From contig JAVTVY010045467.1 in assembly GCA_036873755.1 (NCBI GenBank), forward strand, positions 146,459-210,458: a stretch of DNA of 64,000 bases, in the 5' to 3' direction. The notes under the pieces are model-generated. The model saw only the letters and a program-made list of their open reading frames with translations. It was not told the DNA's origin and did not search any database. The translations under genes and the position numbers were made by a program. This DNA is from Hanleya hanleyi. Its lineage: Eukaryota; Mollusca; Polyplacophora; Lepidopleurida; Hanleyidae. This document shows, one piece after another, positions 11,445 through 21,586 of this stretch; position 1 is the stretch's first letter, and each line of letters starts with the position of its first letter.

Positions 11445-12260
11445 TCAGTAGTTGAGTTTCAAGAAAAGCCGATCTTGAGATGTTTCGATTATGTTCACTG
11501 GACGATACAACCGAAAATACGCTATATCTTGACATACTTTAATGATTTTTGTTGGTATTATATTTCCTGAAGACGCAGATTGTTGTATATCTCTGGCTAT
11601 TTGATTTAAAGCTCTCAGAGGTAACGCATACATAACTGTACGTAAGCTATGTATACTACTGGGTGTGTTAGTTAAACCCACTAAGTAATTTAAAGTGATA
11701 TGATCGTGAATCATCGAACTATTAAACTTTCGCCAACCATGGCTGCGTTGTCTCCGTTGATGGGGTTTAAATAGTTGGGTAATGTTGGATATATTTGAAC
11801 GGCGGTTTGTAGCATTGCCGAACCTATTGACACTATCATTTAAACCAAACGGAAACACTGACCCAAGTTCTAGCATCCAGAATAATTCCCGCTCTCGGAT
11901 TTTACTCTCAAATCCAAAGGGGGAATCCTTAGTAGATGGATAGACGACGTCTATGATCTGAATACTAAAGTTATCCCAGCCATGGTCGGGTCCAGAAAAA
12001 TGTTTACCTATAACCAATTGCTTTTTCCTAACGAATTTTCTGTGACCGTTCACCCTAAGATGGAGTCTTTGGGTGGTCTTGCCAAGATACTGTTGACCAT
12101 ACTTCTTACAGGAAACTAAATAAATACAGTTTGTAGTAGAACAACTAAGATCAACATACGAGTTAACAGAATATGAGTTACCAGTTAACGCGGAACTAAA
12201 TGAAGCTGAAGTATTAAAGAGTGGACAAGTGAGACATCCACGATGTCCACACTTAGAAAT
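11445..12260 (-). pseudogene. PLE N-terminal GIY-YIG endonuclease region
   Basis: Starting just after an in-frame TAA, the frame shows 'SKCGHRGCLTCPLF' (the Cys/His cluster preceding PLE endonucleases). Then 'CIYLVSCKKYGQQYLGKT' (GIY-YIG core, about 12075-12128), 'RLHLRVNGHR', 'HFSGPDHGWDNFSIQIID' and 'RERELFWMLELG' with the expected Arg and Glu. It closes with 'LFLKLNY' at a TGA (11445-11447), after which the same frame continues 'DKGLDIINLPRIL', a normal PLE linker. The TGA therefore interrupts one polyprotein. The enzyme nicks target DNA for insertion. Lying before the RT, not after it, is the diagnostic feature. Confidence 0.8.
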
Positions 12261-12698
12261 TTAGAAATTATTACATGTAGAATTCGGTGCTAAACAATCA
12301 TCAAGCGCAATATTACAAGGTTTGATGTCGTGGCCTCGCTTTGCTGTTAGAAATATATCTGTCATTTGGATTGAAAGAGGTCTTGGTGCATTTCGAACTA
12401 TTAGAGACTCGGCCGAGAAACCTGCACTAAAGTTCCTCGGGTCTGTCTTACTATATTTTCTTTCTTTTGTATCCATTATGAGTGTTGGGTGTGCAGGGGC
12501 CCGGCCTCGGGGACAACTTGTCCACCAGCAGAATCCAGGCATACACAGGTTAAAATTACAAGCGTCTAGTCCGTCATTCATAATCCAGCCGTCGTCCATT
12601 AGAGAATATCCGCGTCCATAATCCAAAGACCTATTCCATATTCCATATAACAGTATTAGCACCAAATTCAAAAAGACAATCATAGTATACATAAACAT
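12261..12698 (-). CDS. PLE leader: hydrophobic N-terminus spanning pseudo-LTR junction
   Basis: From ATG at 12698 the frame runs open across the junction between the upstream truncated copy and the main body into the endonuclease frame. It begins with 'MFMYTMIVFLNLVLILL', a probable membrane or signal-anchor segment, then 'DYGRGYSLMDDGWIMNDG'. After the junction (about 12556) it continues 'MDTKERKYSKTDPRNF' and ends at TAA beside 'STCNNF'. Immediately before the ATG, at 12710, a pyrimidine tract ending in CAG looks like a 3' splice acceptor. The same hydrophobic frame is kept at 9151-9319 and 19332-19472. Use as the true polyprotein start is inference. Confidence 0.5.
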   Translation of the reverse strand: MFMYTMIVFLNLVLILLYGIWNRSLDYGRGYSLMDDGWIMNDGLDACNFNLCMPGFCWWTSCPRGRAPAHPTLIMDTKERKYSKTDPRNFSAGFSAESLIVRNAPRPLSIQMTDIFLTAKRGHDIKPCNIALDDCLAPNSTCNNF

Positions 12699-13413
12699 AG
12701 GCTTGTTTCCTGCAAGAGAGAAGCGGTCAACAGTTTTCAATGATGCCGGCAAGACATCATGATGTTCCAAAAATATCAAATCCGTATCGCTGATCAGTAT
12801 TCTTAATCCATAATATTCGTTGTAAAGTCGTTATCTAAAGAATGATGTATCTGAGTCACGCTTTGATTGTGACTGTTCATATGAGTACCATGAGGATCTT
12901 GAAGTACATGGGTTCATACGGCCCCTAGCCCCGGGTTAAGCGGAATTAGACACAAGTTACGAAACGTAGCGCCATAGATCTTGCACGCTACGTTCGTATT
13001 TTGCTATCAGCATGCGATATGTATCGCCAAATTTGAGAAACTTTGAGTGGAGGCGCTTGGTGGAATAGCCCTGTTTTATAAGTTTCTGCAACAATGTTTT
13101 GTGACGTTGATTAAAATCGTCACATTTAACACAGGATCTAGCAAATGCTACTAAACGAGATATGTATACGCCATATGCAGGTCCCACTGGAATATTACTG
13201 TCCAGAAAGGGATAGTTTACGATGTCGAAATTGTAATCATCTCTTTTGTCATAAAGTCGACGAGAGAGAATGCCCGCTTCATTTTTATAGAGATAGAGAT
13301 CTAAGTATGATGTGCCTGTAGGGCTATCTGTAGTTTCCTTCAAATCCAGTGAAGGTGGATACATATCCTTCACTGCGTCATTTATATAGCGATTATCCAC
13401 AGCGAGAAGATCG
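12556..13413 (-). mobile_element. Upstream truncated PLE copy (pseudo-LTR)
   Basis: Nearly identical to 9151-10010, including the C-terminal RT codons (stop at 12957) and the 3' untranslated part. It ends abruptly within the 'RYIDDLLAVD' codons at about 13413. In PLEs such partial upstream copies supply the promoter for the downstream unit. Differences from the downstream copy are few (for example 'NIPVGPAYG' versus 'NILVGPAYG'). Confidence 0.8.
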
Positions 13414-13733
13414 CGAGAAGAAGAGGTGCGGGTAAAGAAACAGTTTCCCTTCATGATAAAGACCAGAGAGACGAGACGAGAATGTCCACGGGTGTGTCCG
13501 CCAACCGTTGTAATACATAGAAGTGATGCTGATGGAAAGTCGAGAGTAGTATAGTAAGGGGATTTCGAGCCCCATTTTTCGGGCGCACGAAACTGGCGTC
13601 TGCTATTTGCCTATGTTAAATGGCTAGAAATGGCAAATCGGGAACCCTCAAAATTACACAGAAGAGTTCCAATCTAGGGGGAGGTAACTCCAGCTCAAGG
13701 TATGAGATTTTGTGGCGGTGTTCTGCGCAAGTG

Positions 13734-13761
13734 TGACGTCATGTATGACGTCACTTCCGGT
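13734..13761 (-). promoter_or_regulatory. Double CRE with ETS::CRE composite, left outer arm
   Basis: TGACGTCA at 13734-13741 is followed by TGACGTCACTTCCGGT at 13746-13761, a textbook ETS/CREB composite on the minus strand. Mirror copy at 30931-30958 (ACCGGAAGTGACGTCA then TGACGTCA). Consensus match only; no gene start is recognisable next to it. Confidence 0.45.
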
Positions 13762-13924
13762 CAGGGTGAATCGGGCGTGTGTATTCCTCCGCGGTGATGC
13801 GGTCTGGTGGTGATGCGGTCTGCCTCCGCGGAGAAAAAGTAGTCCCCAGACTTCAAATACGCTGCATGGTCCGATGGGATCGAGTGAGGTATCAAAGTGA
13901 AGCATTCGTGAAGGGGCATCCAGT

Positions 13925-15060
13925 CATGGGTGGGTGCATGTACAATTAGGATTTGTTCCCGAAAATATAAAAAGCGGAACACGGACTGTACCCATAAAAT
14001 AGGGGGAAACCCCTATCACCTCTAGCCAATAGGGCTAATATCGATCCCCGGGCGTATTGGGACCTGCCTATCAAGTCAATGGGGTGGGTGCATGTAAAAT
14101 TAGGATTTGTTCCCGAAACTATATAAAGCGGAACACGAATTTTACCCCTAAAATAGGGGAAAACCCCTATCACCTCTAGCCAAAAGGGCTAATATCGGTC
14201 CCCGGGCTTATCGGGGCCTGCCTATCAAGTCAATGGGGTGGGTGCATGTAAAATTAGGATTTTTTTCCGAAACTATAAAAAGCGGAACACGGACTTTACC
14301 CCTAAAATAGGGGAAAACCCCTATCACCTCTAGCAAAAGGGCTAATATCGGTCCCGGGCTTATCGGGGCCTGCCTATCAAGTCAATGGGGTGGGTGCATG
14401 TAAAATTAGGATTTTTTTCCGAAACTATAAAAAGCGGAACACGGACTTTACCCCTAAAATAGGGGAAAACCCCTATCAACCCTAGCCAAAAGGGCTAATA
14501 TCGGTCCCGGGGCTTATCGGGGCCTGCCTATCAAGTCAATGGGGTGGGTGCATGTAAAATTAGGATTTTTTCCCGAAACTATAAAAAGCGGAACACGGAC
14601 TTTACCCCTAAAATAGGGGAAAACCCCTATCAACTCTAGCCAAAAGGGCTAATATCGGTCCCCGGGCTTATCGGGGCCTGCCTATCAAGTCAATGGGGTG
14701 GGTGCATGTAAAATTAGGATTTTTTTCCGAAACTATAAAAAGCGGAACACGGACTTTACCCCTAAAATAGGGGAAAACCCTATCAACCCTAGTCAAAAGG
14801 GCTAATATCGGTCCCCGGGCTTATCGGGGCCTGCCTATCAAGTCAATGGGGTGGGTGCATGTAAAATTAGGATTTTTTCCCGAAAATATAAGAAGCGGAA
14901 CACGGACTTTACCCCTAAAATAGGGGGAAACCCCTATCACCTCTAGCCAAAAGGGCTAATATCGGTCCCCGGGCTTATCGGGGCATGCCTATTAAGTCAA
15001 TGGGGTGGGTGCACGTAAAATTAAGATTTTTTCCCGAAACTATAAAAAGCGGAACTCGGA
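13925..15060 (+). repeat. 154-bp satellite array, left arm
   Basis: 'TCAAGTCAATGGGGTGGGTG' recurs at 14071, 14225, 14377, 14531, 14685, 14838 and 14992: spacings of 152-154 bp. Each unit has an internal small palindrome 'CCCCTAAAATAGGGG' and 'GGTCCCCGGGCTTATCGGGGC'. About seven units, well homogenised. No protein-coding signal. Confidence 0.92.
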
Positions 15061-15164
15061 CTTTACCCCTACAATAGGGGTCTGTATTATACAATATACG
15101 GGGAAATGCCTGTATGGGGTATGGGGATGGTCATTTTTTTTCCGTGGGCTTTACTATGGGTTGT

Positions 15165-15800
15165 GGGGTCTCGTTTTTCTTGACTCGCCAAGAAAAACAT
15201 GATGGGAGGGGTCCCGGAGCGAAGCGGTGAAATTTTTGGAAAAAGTCACCGAGGTCTGTATATAGGCCTATAGGCTGGCTATGGGGGGTATAGGTCCATC
15301 CTGGAAAATTCACACACGTTCATTGTGATATGTGTTGTTTGGTCTTGTTTTTCACGTCTCATCATTTAGAACACGATGGGAAGGGTCCCGGAGCGAAACG
15401 GTGAAATTTTTGGAAAAGTACCATATAGCCCATATAGTCCCATAGGCTGGCTATGGGAGGAATAGGTCCATCCTGGGAAATTCACACACGTTCATTGTGA
15501 TATGGGTTGTTTGGTCTTGTTTTTCACGTCTCGTCATTTAGAACACGATGGGAAGGGTCCCGGAGCGCAACAATGAAATTTTTGGAAAAGTACCATATAG
15601 CCTATATAGCTCCATAGTGGCTATGGGGGTATAGGTCCATCCTGGGAAATTCACACACATTCATTGTGATATGGGTTGTTTGGTCTTGTTTTTCACGTCT
15701 CGTCATTTAGACCACGATGGAGCGAAACGGTGAAATTTTTGGAAAAAGTTCACCGAGGCCTGGGTAGATCCATATAGCCCCATACTGGCTATGGGTGTAT
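15165..15800 (+). repeat. ~172-bp tandem repeat, left arm
   Basis: 'GGGTCCCGGAGCG' and 'GGTGAAATTTTTGGAAAA' recur near 15207, 15377, 15551 and 15717, separated by blocks containing 'TTCACACACGTTCATTGTGA'. About four units. Mirror array near 25970-26640; two units also at 54150-54436. Confidence 0.85.
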
Positions 15801-16470
15801 AGGTCCATACTGGGTGGACGTTTTGGGGTCTAGGTGAGCCTCTTATGATCCTATGGTGTCGTATGAGGTCTTATTTTGAAGCTCTCGTGGGGAAGCATCC
15901 CACTGGGTTAATGGTTCGTCCGTTTTCAATATTCTGCGCATGCGCAGTCTGGCCGTAGTATAGAAAGCAGGCATGTTGGGGGGTATGTGGGGGTGTGTTT
16001 GGGGTAGAGATGGACCACTATGGGTCCACATGGGTCGTGGGAGGTGTCAAAGTGAAGCTTGTGTGGGGTAGAGTCAGACTGGCGTGTTTTTTAGTGCAAG
16101 TCGCGTCAACCTGCGCATGCGCAGTTGGGTGTAGTAAGTAAAGTGGCCATTTTGGGGGTGCGTGGAGGTGTGTTTGGGGTAGAGAGGGACCATCCTTGGT
16201 CCGACTGTGTCGTGGGAGGTGTTATTTTGTAGCTCTCTGGGTGTACAGCCCCATTTGAGGGATGTTCCCGTTATCTGTGACGTCATCGGTGACGTCATCA
16301 GTACGAGTAGTAGCGAAAGTGGGCATTTTAGGAAAGTGCAGGAAGGTATTTGGAGTAGAGAGGGACCATCCTTGGTCCGATTGTGTCGTGGGAGGAGTCA
16401 TCTTGTAGCTTTCATGGTGTACATCCCCATTTGAGGGATGTTCGCGTCATCTGTGACGTCACCAATCAAT
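15800..16470 (+). repeat. ~178-bp degenerate repeat with NRF1 and CRE sites, left arm
   Basis: Blocks starting 'GGACCATCCTTGGTCCGA' followed by 'TGTGTCGTGGGAGG' recur near 16011, 16187 and 16365. The region contains CTGCGCATGCGCAG at 15934-15947 and 16111-16124 (NRF1-type palindromes) and several TGACGTCA sites around 16276-16460. It lies on the 3' side of gene A. Mirror at 25320-25970. Confidence 0.7.
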
Positions 16471-16473
16471 AAT

Positions 16474-16577
16474 ACCACCACACACACACACACTACCACA
16501 CACCACCACCACCACACACCACCACCAACACCACCACCACACACAACCACACACCACCACCACCACCACCACCACGC
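16474..16577. repeat. CAC/CACA microsatellite, left arm
   Basis: CACACA then CCACCACC repeats, mirrored at 25221-25312 as GGTGGT/GTGTGT. Tracts differ in length, and the left arm has about 38 extra bases next to it (about 16576-16613). Confidence 0.9.
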
Positions 16578-16939
16578 GTTGACGGTCGTCAACGCCCGGT
16601 GGTGGTGATAGCTCACGTGGGTCGGAACTCCGGAGCTCGGAGCTCCGCTGTATTATACAATCGGATAGCGGTTGTCTTGAATAACAACAAGTTCAGCAAT
16701 GTTCATACAGTTTATTATCCCCAATGTTACATCATACCCAGGCTGGGGGAGCCGCCCTGGGTAGGTTTAGTATGTGCGCAACAAAACAAATTGAAATATA
16801 AAACACCATGCTTTATTATTTAACGCACCGTCACATTAGGAACAAGTGTTTACTGAGCTCTATTCAACGATCAGCATGTAGACATATAGAGTATGTACGT
16901 ATGTATGTTATGGCATTCATCAGTGCATGGGTGAAGCAT

Positions 16940-17836
16940 TCAGCCGATGGGGTGGTCGGTCAGCTTGGTAACGAAAAACGTGATATTGGTCATACTCTCC
17001 ACTGTCCACTTGGTGTTGGGACGTTGTTGTTGGGCCCATTCCAAGGCATCCACGGTGTCCAGTTTCTCCAGCATCGTCTCTAGCGACCCCCTATCCGTGA
17101 TGGTAAACGATTGGTCAAATACCCGGATGTTACTGCTCGGGTAAAAGTATCGGACTTGGTCTGTCACCTTATGCTGCAGCACATAACCAAACGCCAGATT
17201 TAATTTGAAGGACGTAGTTTGATCGTTGAAGATGGCTTCCATTTAGCTGCGTAAACGGGCGAGGTCGGTCAGTCGAAAATTGTAGATATCTTGAATAGGG
17301 CGATGACGGTGGAAACAGTGCCGTATCATGGGCCAATGGCGCCGATAGATGTCACTCACTGGATGGTCTTCGTGTAACAGATCGCTAGGAACATTTATGG
17401 GTTCATCCGCGAAGTGTACTTTGCTCTCCACGTCGTACAAATTCTGACCCAAAGTCTTGTCGTCGGAATTTGACTGTTGAATTAGGGCGACATCATCATC
17501 ATCGGCCTTCGTGCGGTGGGTGGGTGTTCCCGCTGTCTCGATACTGTTGCCTACGGGCTCCTCTACATGCACACTTGGCTGCGGATCAGGGTGTTGTGTA
17601 CGTTGGTGTCTCAGCAACAGACTGGGCAGTTTGAAAAGTCGACCACATTCCTCGCATAGATGCTTGGATGCCCCATGCACTGTCCGTTCATGACACCGTA
17701 GACTGTCCTGGCGAATAAATAGTTTCCCACACCTCGTGCAGCTATACTGGGTGGTTCCGTCGTGCTTGGTGGCCTCATGGCGGCGCAAGTCGTGCAGACG
17801 AGTAAACGATATCGAGCACGTAGTACAAGTCAACAT
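16940..17836 (-). pseudogene. Zinc-finger gene A, left-arm copy (one nonsense codon)
   Basis: Start ATG at 17836 follows a TATA promoter. Residues 4-25, 33-54 and 61-82 form three CX2CX12HX4H fingers. An acidic, Asp-rich linker follows, then 'HWPMIRHCFHRHRPIQDIYNFRLTDLARLRS'. At 17241-17243 the Tyr codon of 'SYVEAIF' is changed to TAA. The frame is otherwise open to the normal end 'TKLTDHPIG' near 16940. Role unknown: a nuclear DNA-binding protein is likely from the fingers. From memory, the C-terminal domain resembles the N-terminal part of virus-type DNA polymerase B ORFs in invertebrate genomes; unverified. Confidence 0.8.
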
Positions 17837-17881
17837 CTTGGTGACTGACAGAGTGTTTGATGGAACGGCCAGGCCGCTTCC

Positions 17882-17916
17882 CTTTTATAGCACGCTAGCA
17901 GGTGATCTATTTTTAG
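17882..17916 (-). promoter_or_regulatory. Core promoter of gene A, left arm
   Basis: Minus-strand TATAAAAG at 17882-17889, about 46 bp before the ATG; MEF2-type CTAAAAATAG at 17907-17916. Intervening sequence 'GATCACC.GCTAGCGTGC' is conserved among gene copies. Confidence 0.6.
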
Positions 17917-18256
17917 CACACTCACTTCAAGTACCTACAAGTCGAGGACCGAGAAGTACTGGTGTACGACTGAGCGACATTGCGTACGTGTGTGTGTTTG
18001 TGTTTGAGTCCAACCGTGCACCATGTCGAATTACGTTCTCTCCGAAAACTTCCTCTCATCGAATCAATATGTTCAGACCCATTCAATATAAACACAACCA
18101 AGAGACATCAACAACAACAGGCACATTGCGTAATACACGTTTTATTATCCTCACAGCACCACCACCACCACTACCACCACCACCACCTAGCGTTGCCGCC
18201 GACAACGATCAGCGTATAGACATATAGAGAATGTATGGCATGTTATGGTATTCATC

Positions 18257-19472
18257 GGTCACCTTATTGACCGTCTAAGTTCATTAATAGTATCTGTGTT
18301 CAAGAAAACTGATCGTAGATATATTAATGTCGGAAGCCATAAAGCATTCTTTAGCTCGACTACATACAAGAGATATCATTCATGGGATGTTTCTTTGTTT
18401 ATAGAGTTGCTTGAATTTCTCATTAAAAATATCTATGTGAAATTTGGCAGCACAATATATCAGCAGCATATAGGTATTCCAATGGGTACTAATTGTGCAC
18501 CCCTGTTGGCCGACCTGTATCTGTTCTCTTATGAATATGACTATATGCAGGCGCTTTCCAAAACCGATCCATTCAAAGCCCGTTCCTTCTCATTCACCAA
18601 ACGCTATATAGACGATCTTCTCGCTGTGGATAATCGCTATATAAATGACGCAGTGAAGGATATATATCCACCTTCACTGGATTTGAAGGAAACTACAGAT
18701 AGCCCTACAGGCACATCTTATTTAGATCTCTATCTCTATAAAAATGAAGCGGGCATTCTCTCTCGTCGACTTTATGACAAAAGAGATGATTACAATTTCG
18801 ACATCGTAAACTATCCCTTTCTGGATAGTAATATTCCAGTGGGACCTGCATATGGCGTATACATATCTCGCTTAGTAGCATTTGCTAGATCCTGTGTTAA
18901 ATGTGATGATTTTAATCAACGTCACAAAACATTGTTGCAGAAACTTATAAAACAGGGCTATTCCACCAAGCGCCTCCACTCAAAGTTTCTCAAATTTGGC
19001 GATACATATCGCATGCTGATAGCAAAATACGAACGTAGCGTGCAAGATCTATGGCGCTACGTTTCGTAACTTGTGTCTAATTCCGCTTAACCCGGGACTA
19101 GGGGCCGTATGAACCCATGTACTTCAAGATCCTCATGGTACTCATATGAACAGTCACAATCAAAGCGTGACTGAGATACATCTTTTTTTTTTAGATGACG
19201 ACTCTATAACGAATATTATGGATTAAGAATACTGATCAGCGATACGGATTTGATATTTCTGGAACATCATGATGTCTTGCCGGCATCATTGAAAACTGTT
19301 GACCGCTTCTCTCTTGCAGGAAACAAGCCTATGTTTATGTATACTATGATTGTCTTTTTGAATTTGGTGCTAATACTGTTATGTGGAAAATGGAATAGGT
19401 CTTTGGATTGTGGACGCGGATATTCTCTAATGGACGACGGCTGGATTATGAATGACGGACTAGACGCTTGTA
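18257..19472 (+). mobile_element. 5'-truncated PLE copy inserted in left arm, 7-bp duplication
   Basis: ATTCATC at 18250-18256 and 19473-19479 flanks sequence missing from the right arm (about 23580-23590), so boundaries are exact. Contents: RT from just after motif A to the stop at 19069, then the 3' region ending '...TAGACGCTTGTA'. Same family as 9151-13413. Because it is in one arm only, it inserted after, or escaped, arm homogenisation. Confidence 0.9.
18260..19069 (+). pseudogene. PLE reverse transcriptase C-terminal fragment
   Basis: Open frame containing motif B 'GIPMGTNCAPLLADL', motif C 'RYIDDLLAVD', 'GTSYLDLYLYKNEAG' and the C-terminus 'VQDLWRYVS'. It lacks motif A and everything upstream, so no active enzyme is possible despite the intact frame. 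Very similar to the matching part of the main PLE. Confidence 0.85.
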
Positions 19473-19497
19473 ATTCATCAGTGCATGGTTGAAGCAT

Positions 19498-20407
19498 TCA
19501 GCCTATGGTGTAGTCGGTCAGCTTGGTAATGAAAAACGTGACATTGGTCATCCTCTCTACGACCCACTGGGTGTTGGGGCGTTGTTGTTGGGCCCATTCC
19601 AAGGGATCCACGGTGTCCAGGTTCTCCAGCATCGTCTCTAGCGACGTCTTTTCCGTGATGGTAAACGGTTGGTCAAATACCCGGATGCTACTGCTCGGGT
19701 AAAAGTATCGGCCTTGGTCTGCCTCCTTATGCTGTAGCACATAACCAAACGCCAGATTCAACTTGAAGGTCGTACTTTGATCGTTGAAGATGGCTTCCAC
19801 GTAGCTGCGTAAACGGGCGAGGTCGGTCAGTCGGAAATTGTAGATATCTTGAATAGGGCGATGACGGTGGAAGCAGTGCCGGATCATGGGCCAATGGCGC
19901 CGATAGGTGTCACTCACTGGATGATCGTCGTGTAACAGATCGCTAGGAACATTTATGGGTTCGTCCGCGAAGTGTACTTTGCCCTCTACGTCGTACAAAA
20001 TCTGGCTCAAGGTCTTGTCGTCGGAATTTGACTGTTGAATTAGGGCGACATCAGCATCATCGGCCCTCATGCGATGGGTGGGAGCTCCCTCTGTCTCGAT
20101 ACTGGTGCCTATGGGCTTCTCTACCAGCAAACGTGGCTGCGGAACAGGGTGTCGTGTGCGTTGGTGTCGCAGCAACTGACTGGTCAGTTTGAAAAGCCGA
20201 CCACATTTTTCGCATGGCTTGGGTGGCCCATGAATTGAACGTTTCATGAATTGAACGTTTATGGCGCTGTAAATGATCCGGGCGCTGAAACGACAGTGTA
20301 CATATCGTACAGCTATACCGGGCGGTTCCGTCGTGCTTGGTAGCCTCATGGCCGCGCAAGTCGTGCAGACGAGTGAATGATTTGGAGCACGTAGTACAAG
20401 TGAACAT
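19498..20407 (-). pseudogene. Zinc-finger gene B, left-arm copy (frameshifted)
   Basis: ATG at 20407; fingers 1 and 2 ('CTTCSKSFTRLHDLRGHEATKH', 'CTICTLSFQRPDHLQRHKRSIH') are read in the start frame. A tandem 16-bp duplication (GAATTGAACGTTTCAT type, about 20225-20256) then shifts the frame. Finger 3 ('CEKCGRLFKLTSQLLRH') and the C-terminal domain through 'TKLTDYTIG' continue in the next frame to 19498. The same duplication is present in the right-arm copy, so it predates arm duplication or was spread by gene conversion. An upstream ATG at 20598 gives a longer artificial frame through the promoter. Confidence 0.8.
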
Positions 20408-20452
20408 CTTGGTGGTTGACAGAGTATCTGATGAAACGGCCAGGCCGCTTCC

Positions 20453-20487
20453 CTTTTATAGCAGGCTAGCTGGTGATCTATTTTTAG
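20453..20487 (-). promoter_or_regulatory. Core promoter of gene B, left arm
   Basis: Minus-strand TATAAAAG at 20453-20460, 46 bp before the ATG, and MEF2-type CTAAAAATAG at 20478-20487. A TCAGATACT segment about 30 bp downstream of the TATA box could act as an initiator. Confidence 0.6.
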
Positions 20488-20809
20488 CACACTCAGTTCA
20501 ACTACTCCCAAGTCGAGGCCCAAGATGTACTGGTGTACAACTGAACCGCCTTGCGCGCGCGCGTGTGTATGTATGTATGTATGGGCAGTGGATTTCACAT
20601 CCGGGACCTTGTCAACATCCGGGTTTTCCAGTGGGTTTTTCCCCTCGTTCCCCCATCTTCCATACGGGTACTGTGGTTTTACATCCGGGTCCGCATCTTA
20701 CCTCCGGGGTTTACCATGTTCACTGTCACGTGTCCGGAACCGGAAGTCGTTACAAGACAGGTGGCGCCCGAGCCCCGGAGCTCTTGAAGCTCGGAGCTCT
20801 TGGAGCGGT

Positions 20810-21062
20810 GTGCAAACACTGGTCAAAGAGGGCTATACAACCAAACACTGATCAAACAGGGCTATACCGTCAAACACTGGTCGAACAGGGCTATACTACC
20901 AAACACTTGTCAAACAGGGCTATACCACCAAACACTGGTCAAACAGGGCTATACCACCAAACACTGGCCAAACAGGGCTATACCACCAAACACTGGTTAA
21001 ACAGGGCTATACCACCAAACACTGGTCAAACAGGGCTACATCAGCAAACACTGGACAAACAG
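20810..21062 (+). repeat. 29-bp minisatellite, left arm (about 8 units)
   Basis: Units contain AAACAGGGCTATACCACC followed by 'AAACACTGGTC'. Because 29 is not a multiple of three, all frames read 'QTLVKQGYTTKHW / NRAIPPNTGQTG' peptides; these are not a gene. The unit strongly resembles the PLE RT codons for 'LIKQGYSTKR' (18944-18975). Mirror array at 21587-21811 keeps the same order of variants. Confidence 0.9.
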
Positions 21063-21170
21063 GAAAGAGTGAGGAGAAATATTAGACCTGCCTCACTAAC
21101 TGTATTGTGGATGTATTGATAATAAGAAGTTTGAGTATCTCTGATGAACCATATTGAACGGAAGTGATTT

Positions 21171-21490
21171 TTGACCCATGCGCACCATTATTATCCGGTA
21201 TTCTGCAAGAGCATTTGGACACCTGTTGACCTCAATAATTTGTATATGACCTCTGTGAGGTCACTTCCGCTTCCGTTCACGTGGCCGGAACTGACCTTTG
21301 ACCCTGCGCGCAATTTTTATCCGGGATTGTTAGCGCGCGCAGGGTCAAAGGTCAGTTCCGGTCACGTGAACAGAAGCGGAAGTGACCTCACAGAGGTTAT
21401 ATGCAAATTATTGAGGTCAACAGGTGTCCAAATGCTCTTGCAGAATACCGGATAATAATGGTGCGCATGGGTCAAAGATCACTTCCGTTC
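21171..21490. repeat. Central hairpin of palindrome 2
   Basis: The palindrome axis lies at about 21323 with a 23-bp loop containing 'TTTTTATCCGGGATTGT'. The innermost arms are GACCCTGCGCGC / GCGCGCAGGGTC. Next out are GGTCAAAGGTCA and TTCCGGTCACGTGA with their complements. It is related in sequence to the hairpin MITEs at 1893-2110 and 4735-4955, which suggests the big palindrome grew around such a hairpin. Confidence 0.85.
21342..21369 (+). promoter_or_regulatory. DR1 nuclear-receptor-type element, ETS half and E-box at palindrome centre
   Basis: GGGTCAAAGGTCA is a perfect DR1 (HNF4/RXR type), followed by TTCCGG and TCACGTGA. The mirror set is at 21277-21304. Consensus only. Confidence 0.4.
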
Positions 21491-21586
21491 AATATGGTTC
21501 ATCAGAGATACTCAAACTTCTTATTATCAATACATCCACAATACAGTTAGTGAGGCAGGTCTAATATTTCTCCTCACTCTTTCCTG

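Larger units (their letters stand above)
9151..13413 (-). mobile_element. Naiad-type Penelope-like element with tandem pseudo-LTR
   Basis: A full body (about 12555 down to 9151) is preceded by a 5'-truncated copy of its own 3' part (13413 down to 12556), head to tail. Both copies end at the same 3' terminus (TTACAAGCGTCTAG on the plus strand, at 9151 and 12556). Domain order along transcription is leader, GIY-YIG endonuclease, CxC motif, reverse transcriptase. This is the permuted order of Naiad/Chlamys PLEs (established knowledge: Craig, Arkhipova and colleagues). The frame is broken by TAA at about 12261, TGA at 11445-11447 and a one-base shift near 11340, so this copy is inactive. I could not find clear target duplications. 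Confidence 0.85.

Noticed and set aside
13925..15060. CRISPR-like array
   Set aside because: Units are contiguous 154-bp satellite repeats without unique spacers, in a eukaryotic setting.
16398..16616. Poly-Trp/Val and poly-His frames in microsatellites
   Set aside because: Direct translation of GGT/CAC repeats.
19498..20598. 366-codon frame starting at 20598 as a gene
   Set aside because: The first ~120 codons read promoter and finger sequence out of frame; the real start is 20407, followed by the 16-bp frameshift.
20337..21119. 260-codon and other long frames with repeated 'QTLVKQGYTTKHW' peptides
   Set aside because: Read through promoter sequence and a 29-bp tandem repeat, which keeps all frames open; mirror frames exist in the other arm.
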